Shown here: positions 1-5,657 of the stretch, one piece after another | How positions within the stretch are numbered: position 1 is the stretch's first letter | Layout: each line of letters starts with the position of its first letter | The notes under the pieces: generated by a model | The model's input: the letters and a program-made list of their open reading frames with translations, nothing else | What the model was told of the DNA's origin: nothing | Database searches by the model: none | NCBI GenBank assembly: GCA_964532515.1 | Contig: CAZHKH010000095.1 | Span: 1-5,657 of the forward strand | From: TMED161 sp964532515 | Lineage (GTDB): Bacteria > Fidelibacterota > Marinisomatia > SCGC-AAA003-L08 > D37C17 | Direction of reading: 5' to 3' | DNA: 5,657 nt | Translations under genes and position numbers: made by a program

Positions 1-741
1 CATCTCCATCTGTTCAAATTCTCGAGTTCTAAAAATAAAATTACCAGTAGTAATTTCATTTCTAAATGCCTTTCCAATCTGACCAATTCCAAATGGAATT
101 TTTTGTCTTGATGAGGACTGCACATTTTGAAAATTAACAAATATCCCCTGTGCAGTCTCTGGTCTTAAATATGCAACTGATCCGGTATCTTCAACCGGTC
201 CCATATGAGTTTTAAACATCAAATTAAATTGCCTTACGCTGGTCCACGAGGCAGGTTTTCGAGTATCTGGATCAATCATCTTGCTTTCATTTAATAGAGC
301 CTCACTATCAGGACCTAGATTAGTAAGTCCTAGAACAATTGCCTGGAATTTTTCATCCATTGATTCAATACTACTATCAATTAATTTTTCTGTTAAAAAA
401 TCAATAACCTCATCAGGCTGATCTTCAAGTAGGTGATCAAGTCTGTATCGTTTTTTTGTATCTTTGTTATCTACAAGCGGATCATGAAAATTATCAATGT
501 GACCACTGGCCCTCCAAACATCTGGATGCATCAGTATCGATGCGTCCATTCCAACAACATTCTCTCTTTTGGTAATCATTGATTTCCACCAATGATTTTT
601 AATATTTCTTTTCAGTTCAATACCAAGTGGACCATAGTCCCATGTAGAGCCAAGTCCTCCATATATCTCACTACTTTGAAATATAAATCCCCTTTGTTTT
701 GAAAGGGATGTTAGCAGATCAATCATTGTTGTTTTGCTCAT
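1..741 (-). CDS. glyQS: Glycyl-tRNA synthetase, single-chain class II type (N-terminal 247 residues; 3' end beyond window)
   Basis: This enzyme attaches glycine to tRNA-Gly using ATP, in the cytoplasm. The frame is open from an ATG at 741 to the left edge and encodes 247 residues, about half of the usual 450-500. Seen in order: a WDYGPLG block at residues 34-40, followed by an ELK...WW stretch (motif 1 region, to residue 52); RQFNLMFKTHMGPVED around 170-185; YLRPETAQGIFVNF at 191-204; and class II motif 2, GIGQIGKAFRNEI, at 218-230, with the ATP-binding R227/E229 pair, then FRTREFEQME. These are hallmarks of the alpha2 (eukaryote/Bacillus-like) GlyRS, not the GlyQ/GlyS tetramer. The insert between motifs 1 and 2 lacks the CxxC pairs found in the Bacillus enzyme. 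Start choice: GGAG lies 6 nt upstream of the ATG. topA ends 11 nt upstream, so co-transcription is likely. Confidence 0.95.
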   Translation of the reverse strand, partial: MSKTTMIDLLTSLSKQRGFIFQSSEIYGGLGSTWDYGPLGIELKRNIKNHWWKSMITKRENVVGMDASILMHPDVWRASGHIDNFHDPLVDNKDTKKRYRLDHLLEDQPDEVIDFLTEKLIDSSIESMDEKFQAIVLGLTNLGPDSEALLNESKMIDPDTRKPASWTSVRQFNLMFKTHMGPVEDTGSVAYLRPETAQGIFVNFQNVQSSSRQKIPFGIGQIGKAFRNEITTGNFIFRTREFEQMEM

Positions 742-743
742 TA

Positions 744-750
744 TTTCTCC
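744..750 (-). promoter_or_regulatory. Ribosome binding site of glyQS
   Basis: Read on the minus strand, GGAGAAATA directly precedes the ATG at 741. The GGAG core (750-747) is 5 bases from the start codon counting from its last base. The topA stop codon (755-753) is only 2 nt upstream of this site, so ribosomes finishing topA stop on top of it, an arrangement typical of translational coupling. Confidence 0.7.
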
Positions 751-752
751 AG

Positions 753-3179
753 TTAGGTCTTCAGTGACTTTGCTTTAATTTTTTCTGAGGCTTGTTCCAG
801 TGTAATTTCCATATCCTCCCCATTTTTTAAGCTTACATTAATTTTTCCATCTGTCACATAGAAACCAAATCGCCCTCTTTTTAATTCTATTTCATTGCCT
901 GATTCTTTATCCTTACCGAGCACTTTACCTGAACTTTGCTTAGTATTTAATAGTTCTATGGCTTCATCCAAAGATAAATCAAATAAATTTTTAGATGGCG
1001 GAATTGATTTAGTTTTTTTCCCGCATCTAATATAAGGACCAAATTTTCCGATATCAATTTTAACATCTTCTTTATTCTCATCCTGACCCAACGGCAAAGG
1101 AAGAGACATTATTTTAATTGCTAGTTCCTCATTGATATTATCTGGATTGACATCAGGTGGGAAGCCCTTGGTTTTTTCCCCGCATTTTAAATATGATCCA
1201 AATCGTCCACTTTTAATAAATATATCCTCACCATTAAGTGATCCAATCGACTCGTCATCCTTGGCTTTTAATTTTAGCATCTCATCTGCTATCTCGTAAG
1301 ATACATTTTCCGGACCAAACTCATCGGGAAGATTTGCTTTTTCTTCTCCACGCTCGACATAGATTCCATATCGACCAATTTTAAGAATAATATCATCCTT
1401 ATTATCTGCTGATAGTGTCATGACATTCTTTGACTCAAGTTTATTAAATTCCTGATCGAGAAGTTGATGAAGGCCCTTTTGATCTTTAGACCCATTATAA
1501 AATGTTTTTAAAAAGTTAATATGATTTTTATCGGATCTTGAAATGGCATCAAGCTCATCTTCCATCTCGGCAGTAAATTGAAGATTAATTAATTGATCAA
1601 AATATTTTTCTAAAAATTTAACGACCGCAAATCCAGTAAATGTAGGTATCAGTGTGCCCTTATTTCTCGTTACATAGCCACGGTTAATAATAGTTGATAT
1701 AATAGACGCATACGTTGAGGGTCTTCCAATACCAAGGTTCTCAAGTTCTTTCACTAGGCTTGCTTCCGTATATCTTGGAATTGGTTTTGTTTTATGCTCT
1801 TTTGCAATAGCGTTATCAAACGCAACGCTGTTGCCCTTCTTTAGTTTTGGAAGAATCACATCGTCTCCATCTTTGCTACTATCCTGATAAACTTTCAGAT
1901 ATCCATCAAATTGTATTGTTTTTCCTTTTGCCAAAAATTTAAAATCATTGTTTGTAATATGAATCTGAGTAGTTAAAAGTTTAGCAGCGTTCATCTGGCA
2001 TGCAACGGTTCTACTCCATATTAATTTGTATAGTTCATACTCTCGCTTATCTAATTTTGATTTCAGGGTATCAGGATGAATAAATTTAGAACCTGCAGGC
2101 CTTATCGCTTCATGAGCCTCCTGTGCATTTTTTACTTTACTTTTATATGCAATCGGCTTGGCTGGAAGGTAGTCTTTTCCATATAGTTTTTCAATTTCAT
2201 TTCGCGAGGCATTTAGAGCCTCAGCAGATAGATTAATTGAATCTGTTCGCATGTATGTGATGTAGCCATTCTCATATAATTTTTGTGCGACGGACATTAT
2301 TTGGCTTGCGCTCACTCTAAGTTTACTGATACCAGCCTGCTGAAGCGTGGATGTAATAAATGGTGCAGGAGGAGATTTGGTATATGGTTTCTCTATGACA
2401 TCAGAGACCACCCATGCTTTTTCATCAAGCTCTTTTATATATTGATCGGCACTTTTCTTATCAAGGTGAATCAAATCCTTTGATTTGAGCGTACCCGTTT
2501 TTTTATCAAAATCATTTCCTAGTGCAATCACCTTCTCATCTTTTGATATCAGCGTTGCATCAAAGTTTTGTTTGTCGGCATTGAGTGTCGCAGTAATCGA
2601 GCAGTAGTTATTTTCAATAAACTGGAGTCTCTCACGCTCTTTATCGATAATGATTTTAATGGCAGGGCTCTGAACTCTACCCGCAGATAGCTTACCCTTT
2701 ACATTCGTCCACAAAATTTTTGAAACTAAAAATCCAAATAATCGGTCTAGAATTCGCCTAGATTCCTGTGCGTGCACAAGATTCATATTAACTTCCTTTG
2801 GATTGTTAATAGAATCAAGAATCGCGGCCTTTGTTATCTCATTAAATACCAAGCGATGAACTGGAACTTTTGGCTTTAAGAGTTCAAGGATGTGCCAGGA
2901 GATTGCCTCGCCTTCACGATCTGGATCCGTTGCCAGAAAGATTTTATCAGCATTTTTGGCTACCTTTTTAAGTTGCTTGACCACCTTGGTTTTATCTTCG
3001 GAAACAACGTAGGTAGGGGCAAACTCATTTTCAATATCCACACCCAGATCCTTCTTAGCTAAATCACGGATGTGACCCACTGAGGCCTCTACGACGTACT
3101 CTTTCCCTAGAAACTTTTTTAGAGTTTTTATCTTTGAGGGTGACTCAACAATTATTAAACTTTTAGAATCTGTTGCCAT
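753..3179 (-). CDS. topA: DNA topoisomerase I (type IA), 808 aa
   Basis: Relaxes negatively supercoiled DNA by passing one strand through a transient break held on a tyrosine. The N-terminal Toprim domain shows IVESPSK with E12 and ATDPDREGEA with the Mg-binding acids D85/D87/E89. The catalytic core shows LSAGRVQSPA (164-173), GYITYMRTDS (305-314) with catalytic Y309 and R311, QEAHEAIRP (353-361) and GIGRPSTYASI (483-493). The C-terminus from about residue 596 holds four Topo_C repeats, with cores IGRYGIYV, SGRFGSYL, IGKFGPYI and RGRFGFYV; no Cys4 zinc finger is present, unlike E. coli TopA. Start: the frame stays open upstream to an ATG at 3278, but MATDSKSLIIVESPSK from 3179 matches the family N-terminus, and the longer form would run into the divergent gene. 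There is no clear Shine-Dalgarno, only an A-rich leader. glyQS follows after 11 nt. Confidence 0.97.
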   Translation of the reverse strand: MATDSKSLIIVESPSKIKTLKKFLGKEYVVEASVGHIRDLAKKDLGVDIENEFAPTYVVSEDKTKVVKQLKKVAKNADKIFLATDPDREGEAISWHILELLKPKVPVHRLVFNEITKAAILDSINNPKEVNMNLVHAQESRRILDRLFGFLVSKILWTNVKGKLSAGRVQSPAIKIIIDKERERLQFIENNYCSITATLNADKQNFDATLISKDEKVIALGNDFDKKTGTLKSKDLIHLDKKSADQYIKELDEKAWVVSDVIEKPYTKSPPAPFITSTLQQAGISKLRVSASQIMSVAQKLYENGYITYMRTDSINLSAEALNASRNEIEKLYGKDYLPAKPIAYKSKVKNAQEAHEAIRPAGSKFIHPDTLKSKLDKREYELYKLIWSRTVACQMNAAKLLTTQIHITNNDFKFLAKGKTIQFDGYLKVYQDSSKDGDDVILPKLKKGNSVAFDNAIAKEHKTKPIPRYTEASLVKELENLGIGRPSTYASIISTIINRGYVTRNKGTLIPTFTGFAVVKFLEKYFDQLINLQFTAEMEDELDAISRSDKNHINFLKTFYNGSKDQKGLHQLLDQEFNKLESKNVMTLSADNKDDIILKIGRYGIYVERGEEKANLPDEFGPENVSYEIADEMLKLKAKDDESIGSLNGEDIFIKSGRFGSYLKCGEKTKGFPPDVNPDNINEELAIKIMSLPLPLGQDENKEDVKIDIGKFGPYIRCGKKTKSIPPSKNLFDLSLDEAIELLNTKQSSGKVLGKDKESGNEIELKRGRFGFYVTDGKINVSLKNGEDMEITLEQASEKIKAKSLKT

Positions 3180-3203
3180 ATATTTTTTAAATTTAAGTAT
3201 AAA
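3173..3203 (+). promoter_or_regulatory. Candidate promoter of the DUF2797 gene
   Basis: TTGCCA at 3173-3178 matches five of six bases of a sigma70 -35 box, and TATAAA at 3198-3203 matches five of six of a -10 box. The spacer is 19 nt, longer than the preferred 16-18. Transcription would start near 3210 and give a short leader carrying AAGGA (3219-3223) before the GTG at 3237. The -35 box overlaps the topA start codon. The elements are plausible but unproven. Confidence 0.3.
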
Positions 3204-3236
3204 GCAATGCAATAAAACAAGGACTTTAATTATATA
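3180..3236. promoter_or_regulatory. 57-nt divergent intergenic region between topA and the DUF2797 gene
   Basis: This is the only non-coding stretch separating two divergent starts, so the signals for both genes must lie in or next to it. It is very AT-rich, with a TTTTTTAAATTTAAG tract next to the topA start. I see no operator-like inverted repeat and no riboswitch-sized leader. Candidate promoter elements are listed separately; assigning them is inference because TATA-like hexamers are frequent in such AT-rich DNA. Confidence 0.5.
3196..3234 (-). promoter_or_regulatory. Candidate -10 elements for topA
   Basis: Read on the minus strand, a perfect TATAAT occupies 3234-3229 and a second hexamer, TATACT, occupies 3201-3196. 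The first would place transcription start about 42-45 nt before the topA ATG. The second would give a leader of only about 10 nt, which would fit the missing Shine-Dalgarno. Neither has a convincing TTGACA-like partner at 16-18 nt; TTGTTT at 3220-3215 is only 13 nt from TATACT. This is a weak prediction. Confidence 0.3.
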
Positions 3237-4037
3237 GTGAAGTTTATAGGAACTATAAAAAAAATGATATCGCGGCACTGCGACCCCATAGAATATCAGA
3301 TTCCGATTGATGATGAGCTGATTCCTATATCAGAGTATCTTGGTCAAATCATTCACATTACTTTCCTTGATGAGATACATTGCATTGAGTGTCATAGGGA
3401 AATAAAAAAAACGTTTTCTCAAGGGTATTGCTATCCATGTTTCATACAGTCTCCACGAACATCTGAGTGTATTTTAAAACCTGAGCTATGCAGGGCGCAT
3501 GAAGGAGAGTCTAGAGATATGGAGTGGTCCAAGGAGCATTGTCTGAAGGAGCATTTTGTTTATCTATCTCTCACTGCTGGAGCCAAGATAGGTGTTACCA
3601 GAGCCACACAGATTCCAACCAGATGGATTGACCAGGGAGCGGTGCAGGCATTGAAGTTTGCAAAAACATCCAATAGATATGAAGCTGGATGCATTGAGAT
3701 GGAGATGAAAAATCATATATCAGACCGCACTGCATGGCAGCGAATGCTTAAGAATGAGATTGATGATAGTGTTGATTTATATGCGTTAAAGGATAAGCTG
3801 ATTGGTGTGATGAATGAGAAGTATAGAAACTTTATTTTAGATAATGAAACCATTGAAACCTTTGCATACCCTCACACATCATTCCCAGAGAAAGTTAAAA
3901 GCCTTGATTTATTAAAAGTTAATCAGCTTGAAGGCCGACTCATTGCTGTTAAGGGGCAGTACCTACTGTTTGATAATAATACCGTTTTTAATATTCGCAA
4001 GCACACAGGGTTTAAAATTAATTTTGAGTGTGTTTGA
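3237..4037 (+). CDS. DUF2797 family protein, Cys-rich N-terminus with GIY-YIG-like centre, 266 aa
   Basis: I recognise the DUF2797 family from KPELCRAHEGESRD (81-94), KIGVTRATQIPTRWIDQGA (117-135), and FPEKVKSL with GQYLLF and NIRKHTGF near the C-terminus; its biochemical function is not established to my knowledge. Seen: a Cys-rich front with C49-x2-C52 and C65-x2-C68 (SQGYCYPCF), then C78, C85, H88, C102 and H106, suggesting one or two zinc sites. The middle (107-170) reads VYL...KIGVT...RW...E154, recalling a GIY-YIG nuclease fold (inference). No signal peptide or membrane segment, so cytosolic. Start: GTG at 3237 gives MKFIGTIKKM, agreeing with the G-x-L/I-x-K-M opening I recall for the family, with AAGGA 13 nt upstream. 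An ATG at 3264 (residue 10) is the alternative, with AGGAA 11 nt before it. Divergent from topA and convergent with the next gene. Confidence 0.9.
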   Translation: MKFIGTIKKMISRHCDPIEYQIPIDDELIPISEYLGQIIHITFLDEIHCIECHREIKKTFSQGYCYPCFIQSPRTSECILKPELCRAHEGESRDMEWSKEHCLKEHFVYLSLTAGAKIGVTRATQIPTRWIDQGAVQALKFAKTSNRYEAGCIEMEMKNHISDRTAWQRMLKNEIDDSVDLYALKDKLIGVMNEKYRNFILDNETIETFAYPHTSFPEKVKSLDLLKVNQLEGRLIAVKGQYLLFDNNTVFNIRKHTGFKINFECV

Positions 4038-4042
4038 CCCTA

Positions 4043-4447
4043 TTAATTATTTGAATATAAGATAAGTTTCCAAACATAGTCTCCATTTTTTACTACTCGT
4101 TTAAATAGATGTCCTTTTGTTGTATTTAGCAAATAATGGTCATCTCCTTCAGAATATGCTTGATACTGTCCAATGCTTAATTCTGATTTATTATTTAATA
4201 GTTTAAACAATCTATCTTCAAACATTTTTGCATCATTGATTCGATCTTGGATTGCCTTTTCATAATCAGCGGTTAGATCTTCAAGTAGTTGGTTTTGTTT
4301 TGCTCGATACTCATCTTGAATGGACATTAAATTGACAAATTTTAATGAATCAAGTCTGGCATTTAATCGATCCCTATCTGACCCCATAATTAAAAACATA
4401 CATGTAGCCAATAGGAATCCTATGATTATTGATTTAATGTTTTTCAT
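4043..4447 (-). CDS. Small membrane-anchored coiled-coil protein of unknown function, 134 aa
   Basis: I do not recognise a named family. Seen: a basic N-terminus (MKNIK) followed by one hydrophobic segment at residues 6-21 that could be an uncleaved anchor or a signal peptide. C16 lies in LATC, but with T before it and more hydrophobic residues after it, this is a poor lipobox. Residues 24-90 are rich in charged residues and Leu and look helical, probably coiled coil. The end (92-134: IGQYQAY, then YLLNTTKGHLFKRV and VWKL) reads like a small beta module, similar to GRYQ...DTxTGxxW tails remembered from other small envelope proteins. It probably sits in the inner membrane facing the periplasm. 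Start: of two adjacent ATGs (4450 and 4447), 4447 lies 6 nt from AGGAG and fits best. It lies 28 nt after the amidohydrolase stop, in the same direction, so an operon is likely. Confidence 0.75.
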   Translation of the reverse strand: MKNIKSIIIGFLLATCMFLIMGSDRDRLNARLDSLKFVNLMSIQDEYRAKQNQLLEDLTADYEKAIQDRINDAKMFEDRLFKLLNNKSELSIGQYQAYSEGDDHYLLNTTKGHLFKRVVKNGDYVWKLILYSNN

Positions 4448-4453
4448 CATTCT

Positions 4454-4459
4454 CTCCTT
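4454..4459 (-). promoter_or_regulatory. Ribosome binding site of the 134-aa protein
   Basis: On the minus strand, AAGGAG (4459-4454) lies 3 nt before the ATG at 4450 and 6 nt before the ATG at 4447. The 6-nt spacing favours the second ATG. The site argues against a longer start at 4504, which would overlap the end of the amidohydrolase gene and has no such site. Confidence 0.75.
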
Positions 4460-4475
4460 TATGTTATTTCTGATT

Positions 4476-5657
4476 TTATAATTTTGAATAAACAGCTTTT
4501 CCATTTACAATTGTGGCTAGCACCGTCGTCTCTAGTATTTCCTCTGGCACGCAAGATGTAATATCATGACTAAGCACCGTTAGGTCAGCATCAAAACCCT
4601 TTTTAATGGTTCCTCTTTTCTCCTCAGAAAACTCTCCATAGGCTGCCCACTGCGTAAACATCTTTAGGGCTGATATTCTATCGAGTGTCTCCTCAGGGTG
4701 CCACCCCCCCTCTGGAAATCCATCATGATCTTTTCTGGTAATAGCAGCGTAGTACTCAAACATTGGATTACCATCTTCAATTGGACAATCAGACCCTCCA
4801 GGTATTGGAAGCCCAAGGTCAGCGAATGTTTTCCAACGTGAGATTCTATGGGTTCGGTGATCCCCAATGCGATCTTTCATCCATCGCATATCACTGGTAC
4901 AGTGACTTGGCTGCATTGATGGGACTATTTCAAATTCCTTACATCGCAGCATATCATCATGCGTAATCATCTGCGCGTGCTCAATGCGCCAGCGGTAATC
5001 TTTTTTATAATTTTTTGAGTATACATCAATCACCATTCTATTACCTTTATCTCCAATGGCATGGGTGCAGAGCTGAAAATTAGCATCAGAGCATCGTGAT
5101 GCAATATCCAAAAACTCATCATGAGAGATAAGTGTCAGACCACAGCTATTTGGAGCATCAGAGTAGGGCTCAAGAAGCGCAGCGCCTCTGCTTCCAAGTG
5201 CACCATCTATAAATGCTTTCACGGCTCTTACCGTATAGTGTTTATTGTAGTGATGGCCATTATCAAGGACCTCTGAAATTAAATTTAAATGAGAGGCTCC
5301 AACCATACCATAGCATCTGATCGGTAGCTGATTTGAACTTGCTAGATCATTAATAGATTCAAAAATAAGTGGGTCCTGCCAGGCATCATGCACATTGGTG
5401 ATTCCATATTTTACAGCTTGATCGCATGCGCTTTTAATCCATTTGGTTGTATCATTTTTACTATTTTTGGGAATAATAGCTCGTATAGAGTCCATTGCAT
5501 TATCAACAAAAACACACTCATTGATAATATCACCACCATCTGGTGAAACCAGCTCATCTGCGTATGAGCTTAGATGAATAGCAGCATCATTAGTCCACAG
5601 AGCGTGACCATCAATTCGAGTGAGTATAATCGGATTATCAGAAAAATGATTTAGTAC
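4476..5657 (-). CDS. Amidohydrolase family 3 (YtcJ-like) metal-dependent hydrolase, C-terminal 393 residues; 5' end beyond window
   Basis: The frame is open to the right edge, so the gene is cut there. The Met at 5495 is internal, because the 54 residues before it (including LTRIDGHALW and VFVDNAM) are family sequence. Full members have about 530-560 residues, so roughly 150 are missing, including the HxH metal motif and any signal peptide. Numbering from the first visible residue: GITNVHDAW (85-93), VKAFIDGALGSRGAAL (146-161), THAIGDKGNR (198-207) with metal-type H199, RIEHAQ (224-229) with H227, MQPSH with D256 nearby, GGSDCPIEDGNP (287-298) with the catalytic-type D290, and a closing beta piece, GFDADLTVL...VNGKAVY. 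The family hydrolyses amide or related C-N bonds (N-substituted formamide deformylase is one member); the substrate cannot be read from sequence. The small anchored protein follows after 28 nt. Confidence 0.92.
   Translation of the reverse strand, partial: VLNHFSDNPIILTRIDGHALWTNDAAIHLSSYADELVSPDGGDIINECVFVDNAMDSIRAIIPKNSKNDTTKWIKSACDQAVKYGITNVHDAWQDPLIFESINDLASSNQLPIRCYGMVGASHLNLISEVLDNGHHYNKHYTVRAVKAFIDGALGSRGAALLEPYSDAPNSCGLTLISHDEFLDIASRCSDANFQLCTHAIGDKGNRMVIDVYSKNYKKDYRWRIEHAQMITHDDMLRCKEFEIVPSMQPSHCTSDMRWMKDRIGDHRTHRISRWKTFADLGLPIPGGSDCPIEDGNPMFEYYAAITRKDHDGFPEGGWHPEETLDRISALKMFTQWAAYGEFSEEKRGTIKKGFDADLTVLSHDITSCVPEEILETTVLATIVNGKAVYSKL

Noticed and set aside
2283..2483. 66-codon plus-strand open frame inside topA
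   Set aside because: It lies opposite the catalytic core of topA, has no ribosome site or family resemblance, and is Cys/aromatic-rich as expected for an antisense shadow.
3180..3278. N-terminal extension of topA (33 residues from an ATG at 3278)
   Set aside because: The extension is low-complexity, unlike any TopA N-terminus, and would overlap the start of the divergent DUF2797 gene; family sequence begins at the ATG at 3179.
4002..4032. Possible intrinsic terminator at the convergent gene ends
   Set aside because: The stem is short, AT-rich and interrupted by unequal bulges, with no T run after it on either strand.
4402..4408. Lipoprotein cleavage site (LATC) in the small protein
   Set aside because: Thr at the -1 position is unusual, and the Cys is followed by more hydrophobic residues (MFLIM), so it sits in mid-membrane rather than at a cleavage point.
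4448..4504. Longer start of the 134-aa protein at 4504
   Set aside because: It would overlap the amidohydrolase end, puts a polar stretch before the hydrophobic segment, and ignores the strong AAGGAG just before 4450/4447.
4664..4867. 67-codon minus-strand open frame inside the amidohydrolase
   Set aside because: It is in another frame of a region whose main frame carries the GGSDCPIEDGNP motif; it has no independent support.
4763..4966. 67-codon plus-strand open frame inside the amidohydrolase
   Set aside because: It is the antisense of conserved hydrolase motifs and shows no domain or ribosome site.

Overview
This is an AT-rich stretch of bacterial chromosome, densely packed with ordinary cellular genes. 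Five protein-coding genes are supported, two of them cut by the window edges. I see no rRNA, tRNA, CRISPR array, insertion sequence, phage gene or toxin-antitoxin pair. Gene content suggests a free-living, probably aquatic bacterium of the Bacteroidota/Marinimicrobia (FCB) kind. The clues are a single-chain glycyl-tRNA synthetase rather than the two-subunit GlyQ+GlyS form, a TopA whose tail holds repeats instead of zinc fingers, and a DUF2797 protein whose wording resembles the Bacteroidota versions I remember. This placement is inference from remembered family features, not from a search. Clear Shine-Dalgarno sites before two genes fit Marinimicrobia-like lineages better than classical Bacteroidota.

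Layout, left to right: (1) minus strand 1-741, the N-terminal half of glycyl-tRNA synthetase, whose 3' part lies beyond the left edge; (2) minus strand 753-3179, complete topA, 11 nt upstream of glyQS and probably translationally coupled to it; (3) a 57-nt divergent intergenic region, 3180-3236, which must hold the start signals of topA and of the next gene; (4) plus strand 3237-4037, a DUF2797 protein with a Cys-rich front and a central segment that reads like a GIY-YIG fold; (5) a 5-nt tail-to-tail gap; (6) minus strand 4043-4447, a small membrane-anchored coiled-coil protein; (7) minus strand 4476 to the right edge, an Amidohydrolase_3 (YtcJ-like) metal hydrolase lacking its N-terminus in this window.

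The topA-glyQS pair is housekeeping: relaxation of negative supercoils and charging of tRNA-Gly. The amidohydrolase and the small anchored protein look like a second operon, separated by 28 nt, but nothing in the sequence proves that their functions are linked. No stretch over 300 nt lacks a gene. I did not find a convincing new biological system. The points most worth checking are the nuclease-like pattern in the DUF2797 protein and the small uncharacterised protein next to the hydrolase.
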